DNA from: Psychrobacter fozii
GTDB taxonomy: Bacteria > Pseudomonadota > Gammaproteobacteria > Pseudomonadales > Moraxellaceae
DNA length: 64,000 bases
Reading direction: 5' to 3'
Assembly: GCF_003217155.1 (NCBI RefSeq)
Contig: NZ_QJSU01000004.1
Coordinates: 1 to 64,000, forward strand
Below the pieces are notes generated by a model that had not been told where the DNA came from, made no database searches, and saw nothing but the letters and a program-made list of their open reading frames with translations. The translations under genes and the position numbers were made by a program. Positions 18,152 through 26,387 of the stretch are shown piece after piece; position 1 is the stretch's first letter, and the number at the start of each line of letters is the position of its first letter.

Positions 18152-19789
18152 TCAACCCTCTTTAGATCCTATCGGCAATACTATTTGTACCACCAACCCT
18201 TGTATTCCGTCTTTGCGATTATAAGTATGGATATAGCCCTTATGGGCGGTCACTACTGCATGAACGATGGCCAGTCCTAGCCCATAACCACCCGTTTCAC
18301 GATGCCGCGCAGAGTCCAGCCGTACAAATGGTTGAAAAATACGCTCTAAATCCTTTTCTGCCACACCGCCGCCTTCGTCCGTTATGCTGATCTGAATCGC
18401 AGGTGTCTTATCCTCTGTCTCTACTTCTTTAATTTCAGCAATGACTTTGGAACTAGGAGCAGTATGCATAAAGGCATTGCGAATAATATTTTCAAGGGCA
18501 CTATGCAGCTGTTCTTGATTGCCTAACACTGTCAAAGAAGTTGTTGATGCTGCTAATAGTGCAGAATCGGGCGATTGCCATTGCCATTGCACGTCTTTAT
18601 TTTGAAACTCGAAACAGACGTCTTGCCCAATCTCACTGATAATTTCAGCAATATCGACCGTGTCGTTTTCTAAGTTGTCGATGGTATATTGCTGCATTTG
18701 CAGTGACTGGATATGAATGATTTGTTCAATTAACTCATTCATTCGTGCTGACTCTTTGTCTATGCGGTCTAGATAGCGACTGGCATTAGGGGCAAAATCT
18801 CGAGTCAGCTCAGTCGCGACATCCAGACGTGCCAATGGCGAACGCAGTTCGTGCGAGATGTCACTCAACATCTGCTTGCGTGCCAGCTCGCTTTCAGCCA
18901 ATCGTGTTGACAGCTTGACCACATCATTAGCAAGTAAACCCAATTCGTCATCTCCCATTTTCGATAAATTTGGATGGGCTTGATAGTCACCATCAATCAT
19001 ACGGTGCACGGTGTTTTGTACACGGCGAATACGCTGAGTCATCGTACGACTGAGCCAAATACAAACCAAGATACTAAAGATAATAATCAATAACAGACGT
19101 ATGGGAAAATTACTATGCTGCAGCTCCACTACGTCAGAAAAACGCAAATGCGGACGCAACTGTATAATAACGGTTTGTTCATCTGGTAGAGCCACAGTCA
19201 CATCGGCCAGTTCAGGACGATTCTCAGAATCAGCTATCGTCGCGCTACTCGGAATCATAGGCGGCAAAAGATAGCTTAATGCCGATGGTTGAGCATTCAG
19301 CATATCTTTATCACGTCTAGGCTGTATTGGCAGCTTTGGCTCTAGTGATGGTGGCTCTGTTGCCTGCTGACCCTCTGGTCTACTTTTTGGTCTTGGCTCC
19401 TCTCCCTCTCCATCACGATAATAGTCTGGCTCTATCGCCTGCTGACCATATGGCCTAAGTTCCGGCCTCAGCTCATCCCTATCGCGATAACGCGGAAATA
19501 TAATGGCACCTTGCTCATCATAGACTCTAATTTGATTCATCAGCCATCGGTCTTGATGGTACATCTGCTTGACGGCTGTCAAGTCGCCAGCTTCTAGTGC
19601 CGTAACCATCTCTTGACGCTTAGTCAATAACGTATCGACCTGCACATCCATAAGAGCGGTGAGCGCTTTTTCACTCAACCAACGCTCTACCATGACCGAT
19701 AAGATAGAAGTGATAAGGATGGTGACTAATAGGCTCAAAAACAGCCGCCAAAACAGGGTGATTCGCACCTTAAATTTAGGAGTATTCAT
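18152..19789 (-). CDS. CpxA-like sensor histidine kinase
   Basis: Membrane sensor of a two-component system. Two membrane segments (about residues 10-34 and 229-248, from the start at 19789) enclose a periplasmic domain of about 190 residues. HAMP, the H-box SDISHELRSPLARLD (His313), the N-box ENIIRNAFMH and the G boxes DEGGGVAEKDLERIF and GGYGLGLAIV follow. The start MNTPKFKV at 19789 has GGA upstream; ATG at 19801 is an alternative and lies 3 bases from the regulator's stop codon. The periplasmic domain has a proline/charge-rich insert with two copies of an RPxGQQAxEP motif. H-box similarity to CpxA and the divergent Spy/CpxP gene support an envelope-stress role. Confidence 0.88.
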   Translation of the reverse strand: MNTPKFKVRITLFWRLFLSLLVTILITSILSVMVERWLSEKALTALMDVQVDTLLTKRQEMVTALEAGDLTAVKQMYHQDRWLMNQIRVYDEQGAIIFPRYRDRDELRPELRPYGQQAIEPDYYRDGEGEEPRPKSRPEGQQATEPPSLEPKLPIQPRRDKDMLNAQPSALSYLLPPMIPSSATIADSENRPELADVTVALPDEQTVIIQLRPHLRFSDVVELQHSNFPIRLLLIIIFSILVCIWLSRTMTQRIRRVQNTVHRMIDGDYQAHPNLSKMGDDELGLLANDVVKLSTRLAESELARKQMLSDISHELRSPLARLDVATELTRDFAPNASRYLDRIDKESARMNELIEQIIHIQSLQMQQYTIDNLENDTVDIAEIISEIGQDVCFEFQNKDVQWQWQSPDSALLAASTTSLTVLGNQEQLHSALENIIRNAFMHTAPSSKVIAEIKEVETEDKTPAIQISITDEGGGVAEKDLERIFQPFVRLDSARHRETGGYGLGLAIVHAVVTAHKGYIHTYNRKDGIQGLVVQIVLPIGSKEG

Positions 19790-19803
19790 CGATGATTCCA
19801 TTA

Positions 19804-20490
19804 TTAAAGTACTAGCTGATAACCTTTACCACGAACCGCTTTTATTGGCTCATCATGAAAAGGTTGAAGTTTTTTACGCAGGCGTGACACATGCACATCT
19901 AAGCTTCGGTCAAAAGGCTGAAGTTCACGTTGCAATACATGCTCTGATAGCCATTCTTTACTGACCACCTCGCCTTTTTGTTTGAGGAGCGCCACCAATA
20001 GATCAAACTCTGTACCCGTCACTTGCAACTCAATACCATCTATTTGACAAATTCGCTGATTTTGATCGAGATGCAAGCGACCTTCTGGTAATGGTGTGTG
20101 ATCTGACACCGCCGCATTGGTGCGTTTAATCACTGCATTGATACGTGCCAGCAGCTCTCGAGGATTACAGGGTTTGGTAATATAATCATCAGCGCCAAGC
20201 TCTAGACCGATGATACGATCAATCTCCTCGCCTTTTGCTGTCAACATAATGACAGGGATATCAATAATATTCGGTAATTGGCGCAGTACGCTGAGCCCAT
20301 CCATTTTTGGCATCATAATATCAAGCACTAGCAAATCATAAATAGGCACCTGAGTACTCGCCATTTTCAGTTTTTTTATGACTGCCTCACCATCATGAAC
20401 GCAGTCACATTGGATGCCGTGATTGTGTAAGTACTCTTGTAATAATTGAGTCAACTCTTCGTCATCGTCGCCTAATAATATATTTGGCAT
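19804..20490 (-). CDS. CpxR-like OmpR-family response regulator
   Basis: 228 residues. The receiver domain has acidic pocket GDDDEE at 7-12, phospho-acceptor Asp57 in DLLVLDIMMPKMDG and Lys in MLTAKGEE. A C-terminal winged-helix DNA-binding domain follows (ELQVTGTEFDLLVALLKQKGEVVSKEWLSEHV, ending VRGKGYQLVL). It is the first gene of an operon with the kinase, with essentially no gap between them. It probably activates the divergent LTxxQ-motif gene at 20728 and perhaps its own operon from the 237-base shared region. Confidence 0.92.
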   Translation of the reverse strand: MPNILLGDDDEELTQLLQEYLHNHGIQCDCVHDGEAVIKKLKMASTQVPIYDLLVLDIMMPKMDGLSVLRQLPNIIDIPVIMLTAKGEEIDRIIGLELGADDYITKPCNPRELLARINAVIKRTNAAVSDHTPLPEGRLHLDQNQRICQIDGIELQVTGTEFDLLVALLKQKGEVVSKEWLSEHVLQRELQPFDRSLDVHVSRLRKKLQPFHDEPIKAVRGKGYQLVL

Positions 20491-20727
20491 ATTTTTCTCC
20501 TTTAGCTTTGAATCGCTTTGTTATCTATATTATCAGGCAAGAGCTTATCGATTCGCTATAAACGTTACTTTTCTTAATACTTCATAAATGTTCGTAACCT
20601 TCAACTGTCGTAAGATAGCACCTATCAACAGCAGGTATTGTGTTTATCTACAGCACTTAAAAATAGTATTTGCTAGATGACCGTTTAATGTTTACTTAAC
20701 CAAATCAATCAAATAAAAGGTATTGTT

Positions 20728-21279
20728 ATGAAAAAATTACTATTGGGCTCAGTATTAGCATTGTCTAGCGTATTTACTGTCACAGCCTGTACCAGCGTCA
20801 ATGCAAACACGGATACCACACCATCGGCCACTAAAATGCAAAAACAGCATAAAGCCGGTATGAAAAAGGGCGACATGAAAAAAGGTGGTATGAGAGGCCC
20901 ATTGTCACAACTGGATCTGACCGAAGCACAACAAACACAAATTAAAGCCATCATGGAAGCGAAGCATGGCGATCGCAAAACAGAACGTGCACAACATCAG
21001 GCAGAACGTGCGCAAATGGATCAGCAGATTCAAGCATTGACCAATGCCCGCACATTGAATAGTGCTGCTGTAAACCGTCTGGCTGATCAACAAGCAGCAA
21101 AAGAGAAGCAACGCTTTATTGAACGTGTACAAACCCAGCATGCAATTGCTCAAGTATTGACTGCTGAGCAACGTGCCGAACTTGCACAAATGAAAGAAGA
21201 AAGAAAAAATGACAAAAAAGGTGATCGTGGTTCAGACCATCGTGAGCCACGTGGCGAACGTCCACAACCAGGCATGTAA
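20728..21279 (+). CDS. Spy/CpxP-like LTxxQ-motif periplasmic protein
   Basis: A 183-residue exported protein. The signal ends FTVTAC, so it may be a lipoprotein (Cys21). The mature part is a Lys/Met/Gly-rich segment (MKKGDMKKGGMRG) and then a helical domain with two LTxxQ motifs (LTEAQQTQIKAIM and LTAEQRAELAQM), the hallmark of the CpxP/Spy chaperone family. The C terminus is highly charged. It sits divergent to the Cpx-like regulator/kinase operon as cpxP does in enterobacteria. It may act as periplasmic chaperone and as an inhibitor of the kinase; that part is by family analogy. Confidence 0.88.
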   Translation: MKKLLLGSVLALSSVFTVTACTSVNANTDTTPSATKMQKQHKAGMKKGDMKKGGMRGPLSQLDLTEAQQTQIKAIMEAKHGDRKTERAQHQAERAQMDQQIQALTNARTLNSAAVNRLADQQAAKEKQRFIERVQTQHAIAQVLTAEQRAELAQMKEERKNDKKGDRGSDHREPRGERPQPGM

Positions 21280-21330
21280 TAATCTACTCCGGAAAAGTAT
21301 GATTTTTATCTAGCGACATAAGTTTTGAAT

Positions 21331-21366
21331 AAAAAAGCGCCCCTATTTAATAGAGGCGCTTTTTTG
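21331..21366. terminator. Bidirectional terminator between the Spy-like gene and the exonuclease gene
   Basis: An AGCGCCCCT...AGAGGCGCT hairpin with one mismatch, flanked by A6 and T6. It serves the convergent genes ending at 21279 and 21389. Confidence 0.9.
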
Positions 21367-21388
21367 TTTGCTAATATAAATATTTAAA

Positions 21389-22273
21389 TCAATCTGATAT
21401 TTTAATTAATTTCAAAAACTCTTTCTCTGCCAAAACCTTAATATCTATACCGCTCTGTATAAGCTCTTCTACTTTTCGATGCTTACTACTTTTTTCGTGG
21501 CCTGCCAGCAATGTTAAATCTTGAACACCAACCACGAGGTAATCTAGCTTTTTTGAAGCACCTGCTTTCACATTAAACCCATTCTTGGCTGCTATCTCAG
21601 CAATCTCTGCTCTACCAATACTCAAGTCTCCCGTAAAACAAATATTAAGTCCTGCGTATTGACCTGCTTCATCTCCAGTTTTGGTAATATTACGTGGATA
21701 ACTCTTATTGTTTACACGTCGCTGTTGATGATAAATACGATTATATTCACTAGCTTCTACCCAATCACGGATCGATAGACTATTCTCTCTGAGGATAGTT
21801 ACGGTGATAAATCCACATGCTTTAGCATCCTCTAAGGCATCGTGATGAGTGAATCGATAATTCCATTCTTTACATACATTCGCTAGATTATAACCTTGAA
21901 CCGCAAAGCGCTGACAAGTCCTACGCACTAATACAGTCGCATCTACCCACTGTAGCTCTGGTACCGGTAACTTATGGTTGTCAAGACTTTGCCTTAAAGC
22001 TCTTTGGTCAAAATTCGTATAGCTAACAACAATATTTTCACCAATAAACTTCAGTATATTTCCATAGATGTCATGCATGGATGGGGCATCTTTCACCATA
22101 CTGCTAGTAATACCATGCACTTCTATATTTTGACGACTGAAGGAGGTCTGAGGTGCAACTAAAGTGCAATAGGTATCAATCAACTTACCGTTTAAATATT
22201 TAGCCAACCCTATTTGGCAAATAGATCCTATATCACTATTTGCAGTTTCAACATCAATAGTCACAAAGTTCAC
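21389..22273 (-). CDS. DnaQ-like 3'-5' exonuclease with C-terminal BRCT domain
   Basis: 294 residues. The N-terminal DEDD exonuclease domain (about 1-170) shows TIDVETAN with Asp7 and Glu9, SYTNFDQRAL, and the HHDALEDAKA motif with the catalytic His and Asp. A linker is followed by a BRCT domain (about 207-290: LNICFTGDLSIGRAEIAEIAAKNGFNV, KLDYLVVG) like that of NAD-dependent ligase. This architecture belongs to DNA repair or polymerase epsilon-like accessory nucleases; a specific pathway is not evident. It is a single gene with convergent and co-directional neighbours that are unrelated. Confidence 0.85.
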   Translation of the reverse strand: MNFVTIDVETANSDIGSICQIGLAKYLNGKLIDTYCTLVAPQTSFSRQNIEVHGITSSMVKDAPSMHDIYGNILKFIGENIVVSYTNFDQRALRQSLDNHKLPVPELQWVDATVLVRRTCQRFAVQGYNLANVCKEWNYRFTHHDALEDAKACGFITVTILRENSLSIRDWVEASEYNRIYHQQRRVNNKSYPRNITKTGDEAGQYAGLNICFTGDLSIGRAEIAEIAAKNGFNVKAGASKKLDYLVVGVQDLTLLAGHEKSSKHRKVEELIQSGIDIKVLAEKEFLKLIKISD

Positions 22274-22326
22274 TATATATTCCCTTATTTAATATAATTT
22301 CCCACACCACCCTCAATAGCATTAAA

Positions 22327-23898
22327 CTATCTTTCAGCCATCAGTAACCTATCAAATACCATCTTGCCTATTGTCGTACCATTGCCATCACGATAATATT
22401 GCATCAGCTCACGACCATACTGTCGCGCATCAATACTATTACTGGCATTCGGCACTTGCACATCACTTGGCAAATTTGGGAATGCCATGTCTTTAGAGCT
22501 GATAGAAGAATATTGCTGCAAAGCGTCTATTACGATGCCGCCTGATTTATTATCAGCGGACTGATATTTGCTTGGGAACGCACTACGCGAATGCTGCCAC
22601 TTGAGCTGACCACGTTTGTCAAACCCATACAGCTCTTGTACGGTCGTATTGTCTAATAATTCTGACTCTTCCGTCTCAGCATCCTTATTCATACTGTCTT
22701 TCAGCATTGCCAATACTTGCTGTACCAATGCTCTACTGGTCAATTTATCAGTCTCTGTGTCGCTTGCCTCATAAGAAGCATCACTATCTTGGACCAGTTC
22801 AGGATATTGCTTACTGATACGATCGTAGAAGATCTGCATATAATCTTGATAAAATTGCTCATAGCTCTCAGCACTTTGCACACGGCGAATCACTTGAGCA
22901 CTTGCTTGCATAACTGGTAACTGATGTTCCGGTAATTTAGGAGACAGTGATGCCAGTGTATTGGGCGCGACATAATCAAACTGGCTAACAGGTGCCGCTT
23001 CAAAGGTACGGTCTAACGCCTCAAAATGGCTCTTTATCACCTCACTACCGAAACCTTTTGGTAGCGTACCATCGTCAATCGCTATCTTTAGCCACTTATT
23101 TCGCCACTTCGTACCGAGCTTGTCATCTAATAAATCTGAATTAAACATCGCAAAGTTATCTGCCCATAGGTAGATATCGCCGTTTTTGAAATCGATATAA
23201 ATAGGCTGATTGATGCTACTGTAATGATTGCGCGCTTGGTACTGCACACTGGCGAGCATGGTAGCCTTGCCAGCCATTGGCTGATAGACACCTTGAGAGT
23301 TGATAGACAGCGGCTTTAATAGATAAGCATCTAGTAGCTTCGCTTTTTTCACGTCTACTGGTTTTGATTGCTCATCATAATTATCAAACAGCTGCTGGTA
23401 CGATGCTGGCACGGTAATATCGCTATCATACTGACTGTCTACCCACGCTTCATAAGCATCTGAACATTCAAGGTAACTGTCTTTTAGCGTCGTTCTCTGA
23501 GCGTCATACTCCGTATCCAAAACATCTTTATTTTGCGTGTCGGCCTGAGAAATCAAGTCAGCATAAGCTTGATCGTGTGTGTCTTCGCAGTAATCATCTA
23601 TATAACCTGACGTGACCGACTTTTCTTCTTTTGCATTGGCAATCTGCTGATCGTTGTTAATCTCAATATTGCCGTGGTAACTGAATGATTGGCGACGCTG
23701 TTTTTGTAACGCGGTTGCCAATGCTGTTTTGGCCGCGGTTGGCGTTTGCTGTGCCGTGATAGCCGTAGACTGGCCGAGACTAGTAGATTGACAACCTGTT
23801 AATAATAATGCGCCTGTTATGAATGCACTGGTGAATAAAGTGTGGCTTTTGAGCATTGACGGCAGACGACCTACGATGGCTTGTTGTACTGTTTTCAT
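22327..23898 (-). CDS. Uncharacterised lipoprotein (523 aa)
   Basis: The signal has a lipobox LLTGC with lipidated Cys36. The mature protein is mostly soluble with many Asp, Gln and Tyr residues. I recognise no family. Blocks such as YIDFKNGDIYLWADNFAMF, KNKWLKIAIDDGTLP-like segments and a C-terminal ELMQYYRDGNGTTIGKMVFDRLLM suggest a structured extracytoplasmic domain. ATG at 23898 has AAGGA upstream. It follows the 681-residue lipoprotein gene after 52 bases on the same strand. The two have a similar layout and may be an operon of distantly related, cooperating envelope proteins. Confidence 0.75.
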   Translation of the reverse strand: MKTVQQAIVGRLPSMLKSHTLFTSAFITGALLLTGCQSTSLGQSTAITAQQTPTAAKTALATALQKQRRQSFSYHGNIEINNDQQIANAKEEKSVTSGYIDDYCEDTHDQAYADLISQADTQNKDVLDTEYDAQRTTLKDSYLECSDAYEAWVDSQYDSDITVPASYQQLFDNYDEQSKPVDVKKAKLLDAYLLKPLSINSQGVYQPMAGKATMLASVQYQARNHYSSINQPIYIDFKNGDIYLWADNFAMFNSDLLDDKLGTKWRNKWLKIAIDDGTLPKGFGSEVIKSHFEALDRTFEAAPVSQFDYVAPNTLASLSPKLPEHQLPVMQASAQVIRRVQSAESYEQFYQDYMQIFYDRISKQYPELVQDSDASYEASDTETDKLTSRALVQQVLAMLKDSMNKDAETEESELLDNTTVQELYGFDKRGQLKWQHSRSAFPSKYQSADNKSGGIVIDALQQYSSISSKDMAFPNLPSDVQVPNASNSIDARQYGRELMQYYRDGNGTTIGKMVFDRLLMAER

Positions 23899-23950
23899 TT
23901 TTTGTCCTTAATAAATATGGGCTTGAACCGACGATAGTGCTAATGACGCT

Positions 23951-25996
23951 CTATCGGTTGTCCGTATCATCTTCAGCATCGTTGTAGTCTTCGCTATAAT
24001 CAGTGTCATAGTCATCATAATCACTAGAATCATACTCTGACGCATCACTGGCATAATCGTCACTGGCATCAGTATAATCACTATCGTAATCATAACGGGC
24101 ATAACGGGCGGTATCTAGCCTATCTTCTGCTTGACGTTGTTCTGCCATCCACGCATTGCCATCGATAGCAAGTTTGGCGTTTTCACCGAAAGATTCTGCC
24201 AATAAAGGCGTTAATACATGATTTTTAAAAATGGTTTTATCGTAGCGCACCTGATTTAATACAGTGGTGGTAGATCCCATCAAATCACCGCCAATATTCA
24301 TGCGCTGTTGCTTGGCAAGCAGACGGTCTGAGTTGTCTAAATAGTAGTAGTTTATTTGATTAAACGAAATAGGACCGATGGCCTCAATCAACTGTAATAG
24401 CGACCCCACATCTGCACTTTGATAGCCCTTATTGTATAGCTGCAATTTATCAATGGCTGTTTTTAGCATCGCACCATCAGGATACTTTTCTGGATTGGCA
24501 TCGACATAATCTTGTAATGACTTGGACATGTACTTCAGCGTTTTACCGATCATCTCACCGCTTTGTTGACTACCGAAATATACTTTTACGGCTCGGCTAG
24601 CGCCAACTTCTTTGGCAAACCGATCATTACGAATATCGACCGCGCTAAAATGCTCAGGCGCCAGCTCTGCCATACTGTCCTGTATCGCAGAAATCGCCGC
24701 ATCATAAAGTACTGCTGGCGGCAGTTGTTCCGTGATACTCTCGGGCAAACCAAAACTGACGGTATGCGATGCCATCTCATTAGGTAGTGGCGTATGGTCA
24801 GGATTGGCAATTGCCATGATGGGCATAATGACTGAAGGATCGACTGTGATACGACTGTTGTCAAAATCAAGCGCGAGTGGTATTTGCACCGATGCGCTAA
24901 TCGTTGGTGTCACATAATCATAGCTGTAGACGCTTTGTATTTGTCGCTGCTTAGGATTGTATTGACTGACACTGCTGAACATGAGGTTTTTATATTGATA
25001 TTCATTTGATGCAGCTATCTGCTCAGGCGTACGATTCATCATATTGAGTAGCTTGCCAATCACGCCTGCTGCTGAAGAAGAACCTGAAAACTCATCTTCT
25101 ACATTAGTAGTCTCTCCTCGCTGCTTAGCCGCTTGCATGGCTTCATATTGTTCTGTCATGCTTTTGGGGTTTAATTCTGATAACTTTGAAAAAGCACTGT
25201 CCGATTCATAATCATCGGTTTCATAGGCTTCTGTAGCATAGTCACTGCGACTATAACCGTTTTCATCATAGCCATCTTGGTCGTAACCTTCATCATCATA
25301 GCCGTACTCGTTGTATCCGTCTTCATTGTAGCCATACCAGTCATAGCCATTTTCATCATATGCAATGTCATCTGACTCCTCAGCATATTCTTCGACGACG
25401 ACTTCATCTGCAGCATCGACATAACTATCATAATCTGATTCAGCTTCATAAAAGTCCCCGTTATCTGAGTCGTAGTCCGAATCATAGTCGCCTGAGGTTT
25501 CTTTTTTATAAACATAGGTCTCTAAAATAGTCTTAAACAAACTGCTAGCGCCGGCATCGATACTGTCTGGACTAATAAAAGGGGCTGCTTGATAGTTGGC
25601 TTGCGAGACTGACACATGCTCAGTGGTCAAATGCTGACGAATAGCGGTCAATAAATGTGACTTGGCTTGATTCTCTGTACTGGGATATTTTTCTTGGTCA
25701 AACAGCTGGGCATAGCGCTCAGATTTGGCATGTAAACTGGCATTAAATGCACGGCCCTGTGCTTGGCTTTGTGCGGTATCTGCCGTTTCAAAATCAATCA
25801 TCTTTCCTGATACAGTAGCAGATGATAAGACGGTCGGGTTTGATTGACAGCCTGTCACCATAGTCGTCGCACCCACAGACAAAATGGCACAGCCAGCAAT
25901 CATTATAGACTGACGCTTACTAGTGCTCGATGATTGGTGAGCGGATGATTGAGGTAAAGTTGGCTGGTCATTTTTACGAAAAATAGGCGGTGACAT
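23951..25996 (-). CDS. Uncharacterised acidic lipoprotein with YDxxG repeats (681 aa)
   Basis: A long n-region precedes the hydrophobic segment and lipobox MVTGC (Cys50). Residues about 165-270 are very acidic and contain seven five-residue units of the form Y(D/N)xxG (about 214-248). A folded region follows (about 300-620: FDNSRITVDPSVIMPIMAIAN, YYYLDNSDRLLAKQQRMNIGGDLMG). The last 60 residues are again Asp/Tyr/Ser-rich (DYDSDYTDASDDYASD). AAGGA precedes the ATG at 25996. No family is recognised. The low-complexity acidic arms may bind cations or span the periplasm; this is speculation. It is probably cotranscribed with the lipoprotein downstream. Confidence 0.75.
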   Translation of the reverse strand: MSPPIFRKNDQPTLPQSSAHQSSSTSKRQSIMIAGCAILSVGATTMVTGCQSNPTVLSSATVSGKMIDFETADTAQSQAQGRAFNASLHAKSERYAQLFDQEKYPSTENQAKSHLLTAIRQHLTTEHVSVSQANYQAAPFISPDSIDAGASSLFKTILETYVYKKETSGDYDSDYDSDNGDFYEAESDYDSYVDAADEVVVEEYAEESDDIAYDENGYDWYGYNEDGYNEYGYDDEGYDQDGYDENGYSRSDYATEAYETDDYESDSAFSKLSELNPKSMTEQYEAMQAAKQRGETTNVEDEFSGSSSAAGVIGKLLNMMNRTPEQIAASNEYQYKNLMFSSVSQYNPKQRQIQSVYSYDYVTPTISASVQIPLALDFDNSRITVDPSVIMPIMAIANPDHTPLPNEMASHTVSFGLPESITEQLPPAVLYDAAISAIQDSMAELAPEHFSAVDIRNDRFAKEVGASRAVKVYFGSQQSGEMIGKTLKYMSKSLQDYVDANPEKYPDGAMLKTAIDKLQLYNKGYQSADVGSLLQLIEAIGPISFNQINYYYLDNSDRLLAKQQRMNIGGDLMGSTTTVLNQVRYDKTIFKNHVLTPLLAESFGENAKLAIDGNAWMAEQRQAEDRLDTARYARYDYDSDYTDASDDYASDASEYDSSDYDDYDTDYSEDYNDAEDDTDNR
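25250..25358. repeat. 15-base repeats encoding YDxxG pentapeptides
   Basis: Seven imperfect 15-base units within the 681-residue lipoprotein gene encode Tyr-(Asp/Asn)-x-x-Gly. The phase-neutral unit length allows expansion or loss. The low codon variety in this tract also creates long spurious ORFs on other frames. Confidence 0.85.
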
Positions 25997-26387
25997 GAGA
26001 CTTCCTTAATCTAAGCTGACAAACAATTGTAAGTATCGTATTGGTAGCGTTATTTATATCACAAAACATTACTAGCTAGCGATAATAGCGCAATTTTTCA
26101 TTTAGTTTCCATAAATCATTGGGTTTCACCATCCTATTTATTCACTGAACACTTAAAACGCTCTCGTATTAGACAGCTATCTGTCTCTATGAAAATAAAA
26201 AGCTGTAGCACAATGAACAAAATATATTTTAAAACCACCATTTCTTCATATTTTTATAGACATATGTAGATAGCAACTCCCTATTCTCATGTTATTCTGT
26301 TATTTTGCGTGACATACCTCTCTATAATCTACCTATTGCTTGTCTATATACTTGTTGATTAACTTCTCTCATAAAAAGGAATTTACG
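25997..26387. other. Divergent promoter region between lipoprotein and ggt genes
   Basis: About 390 AT-rich bases without a credible ORF. A consensus-like TATAAT at 26323-26328 lies about 60 bases before the ggt start and may be its -10 box. No good -35 box is seen at the standard spacing. Confidence 0.4.

Noticed and set aside
23908..24102. Met/Ile-rich minus-strand ORF, and a similar one at 25171-25515
   Set aside because: Out-of-frame readings of the Asp/Tyr-rich repeats in the 681-residue lipoprotein.
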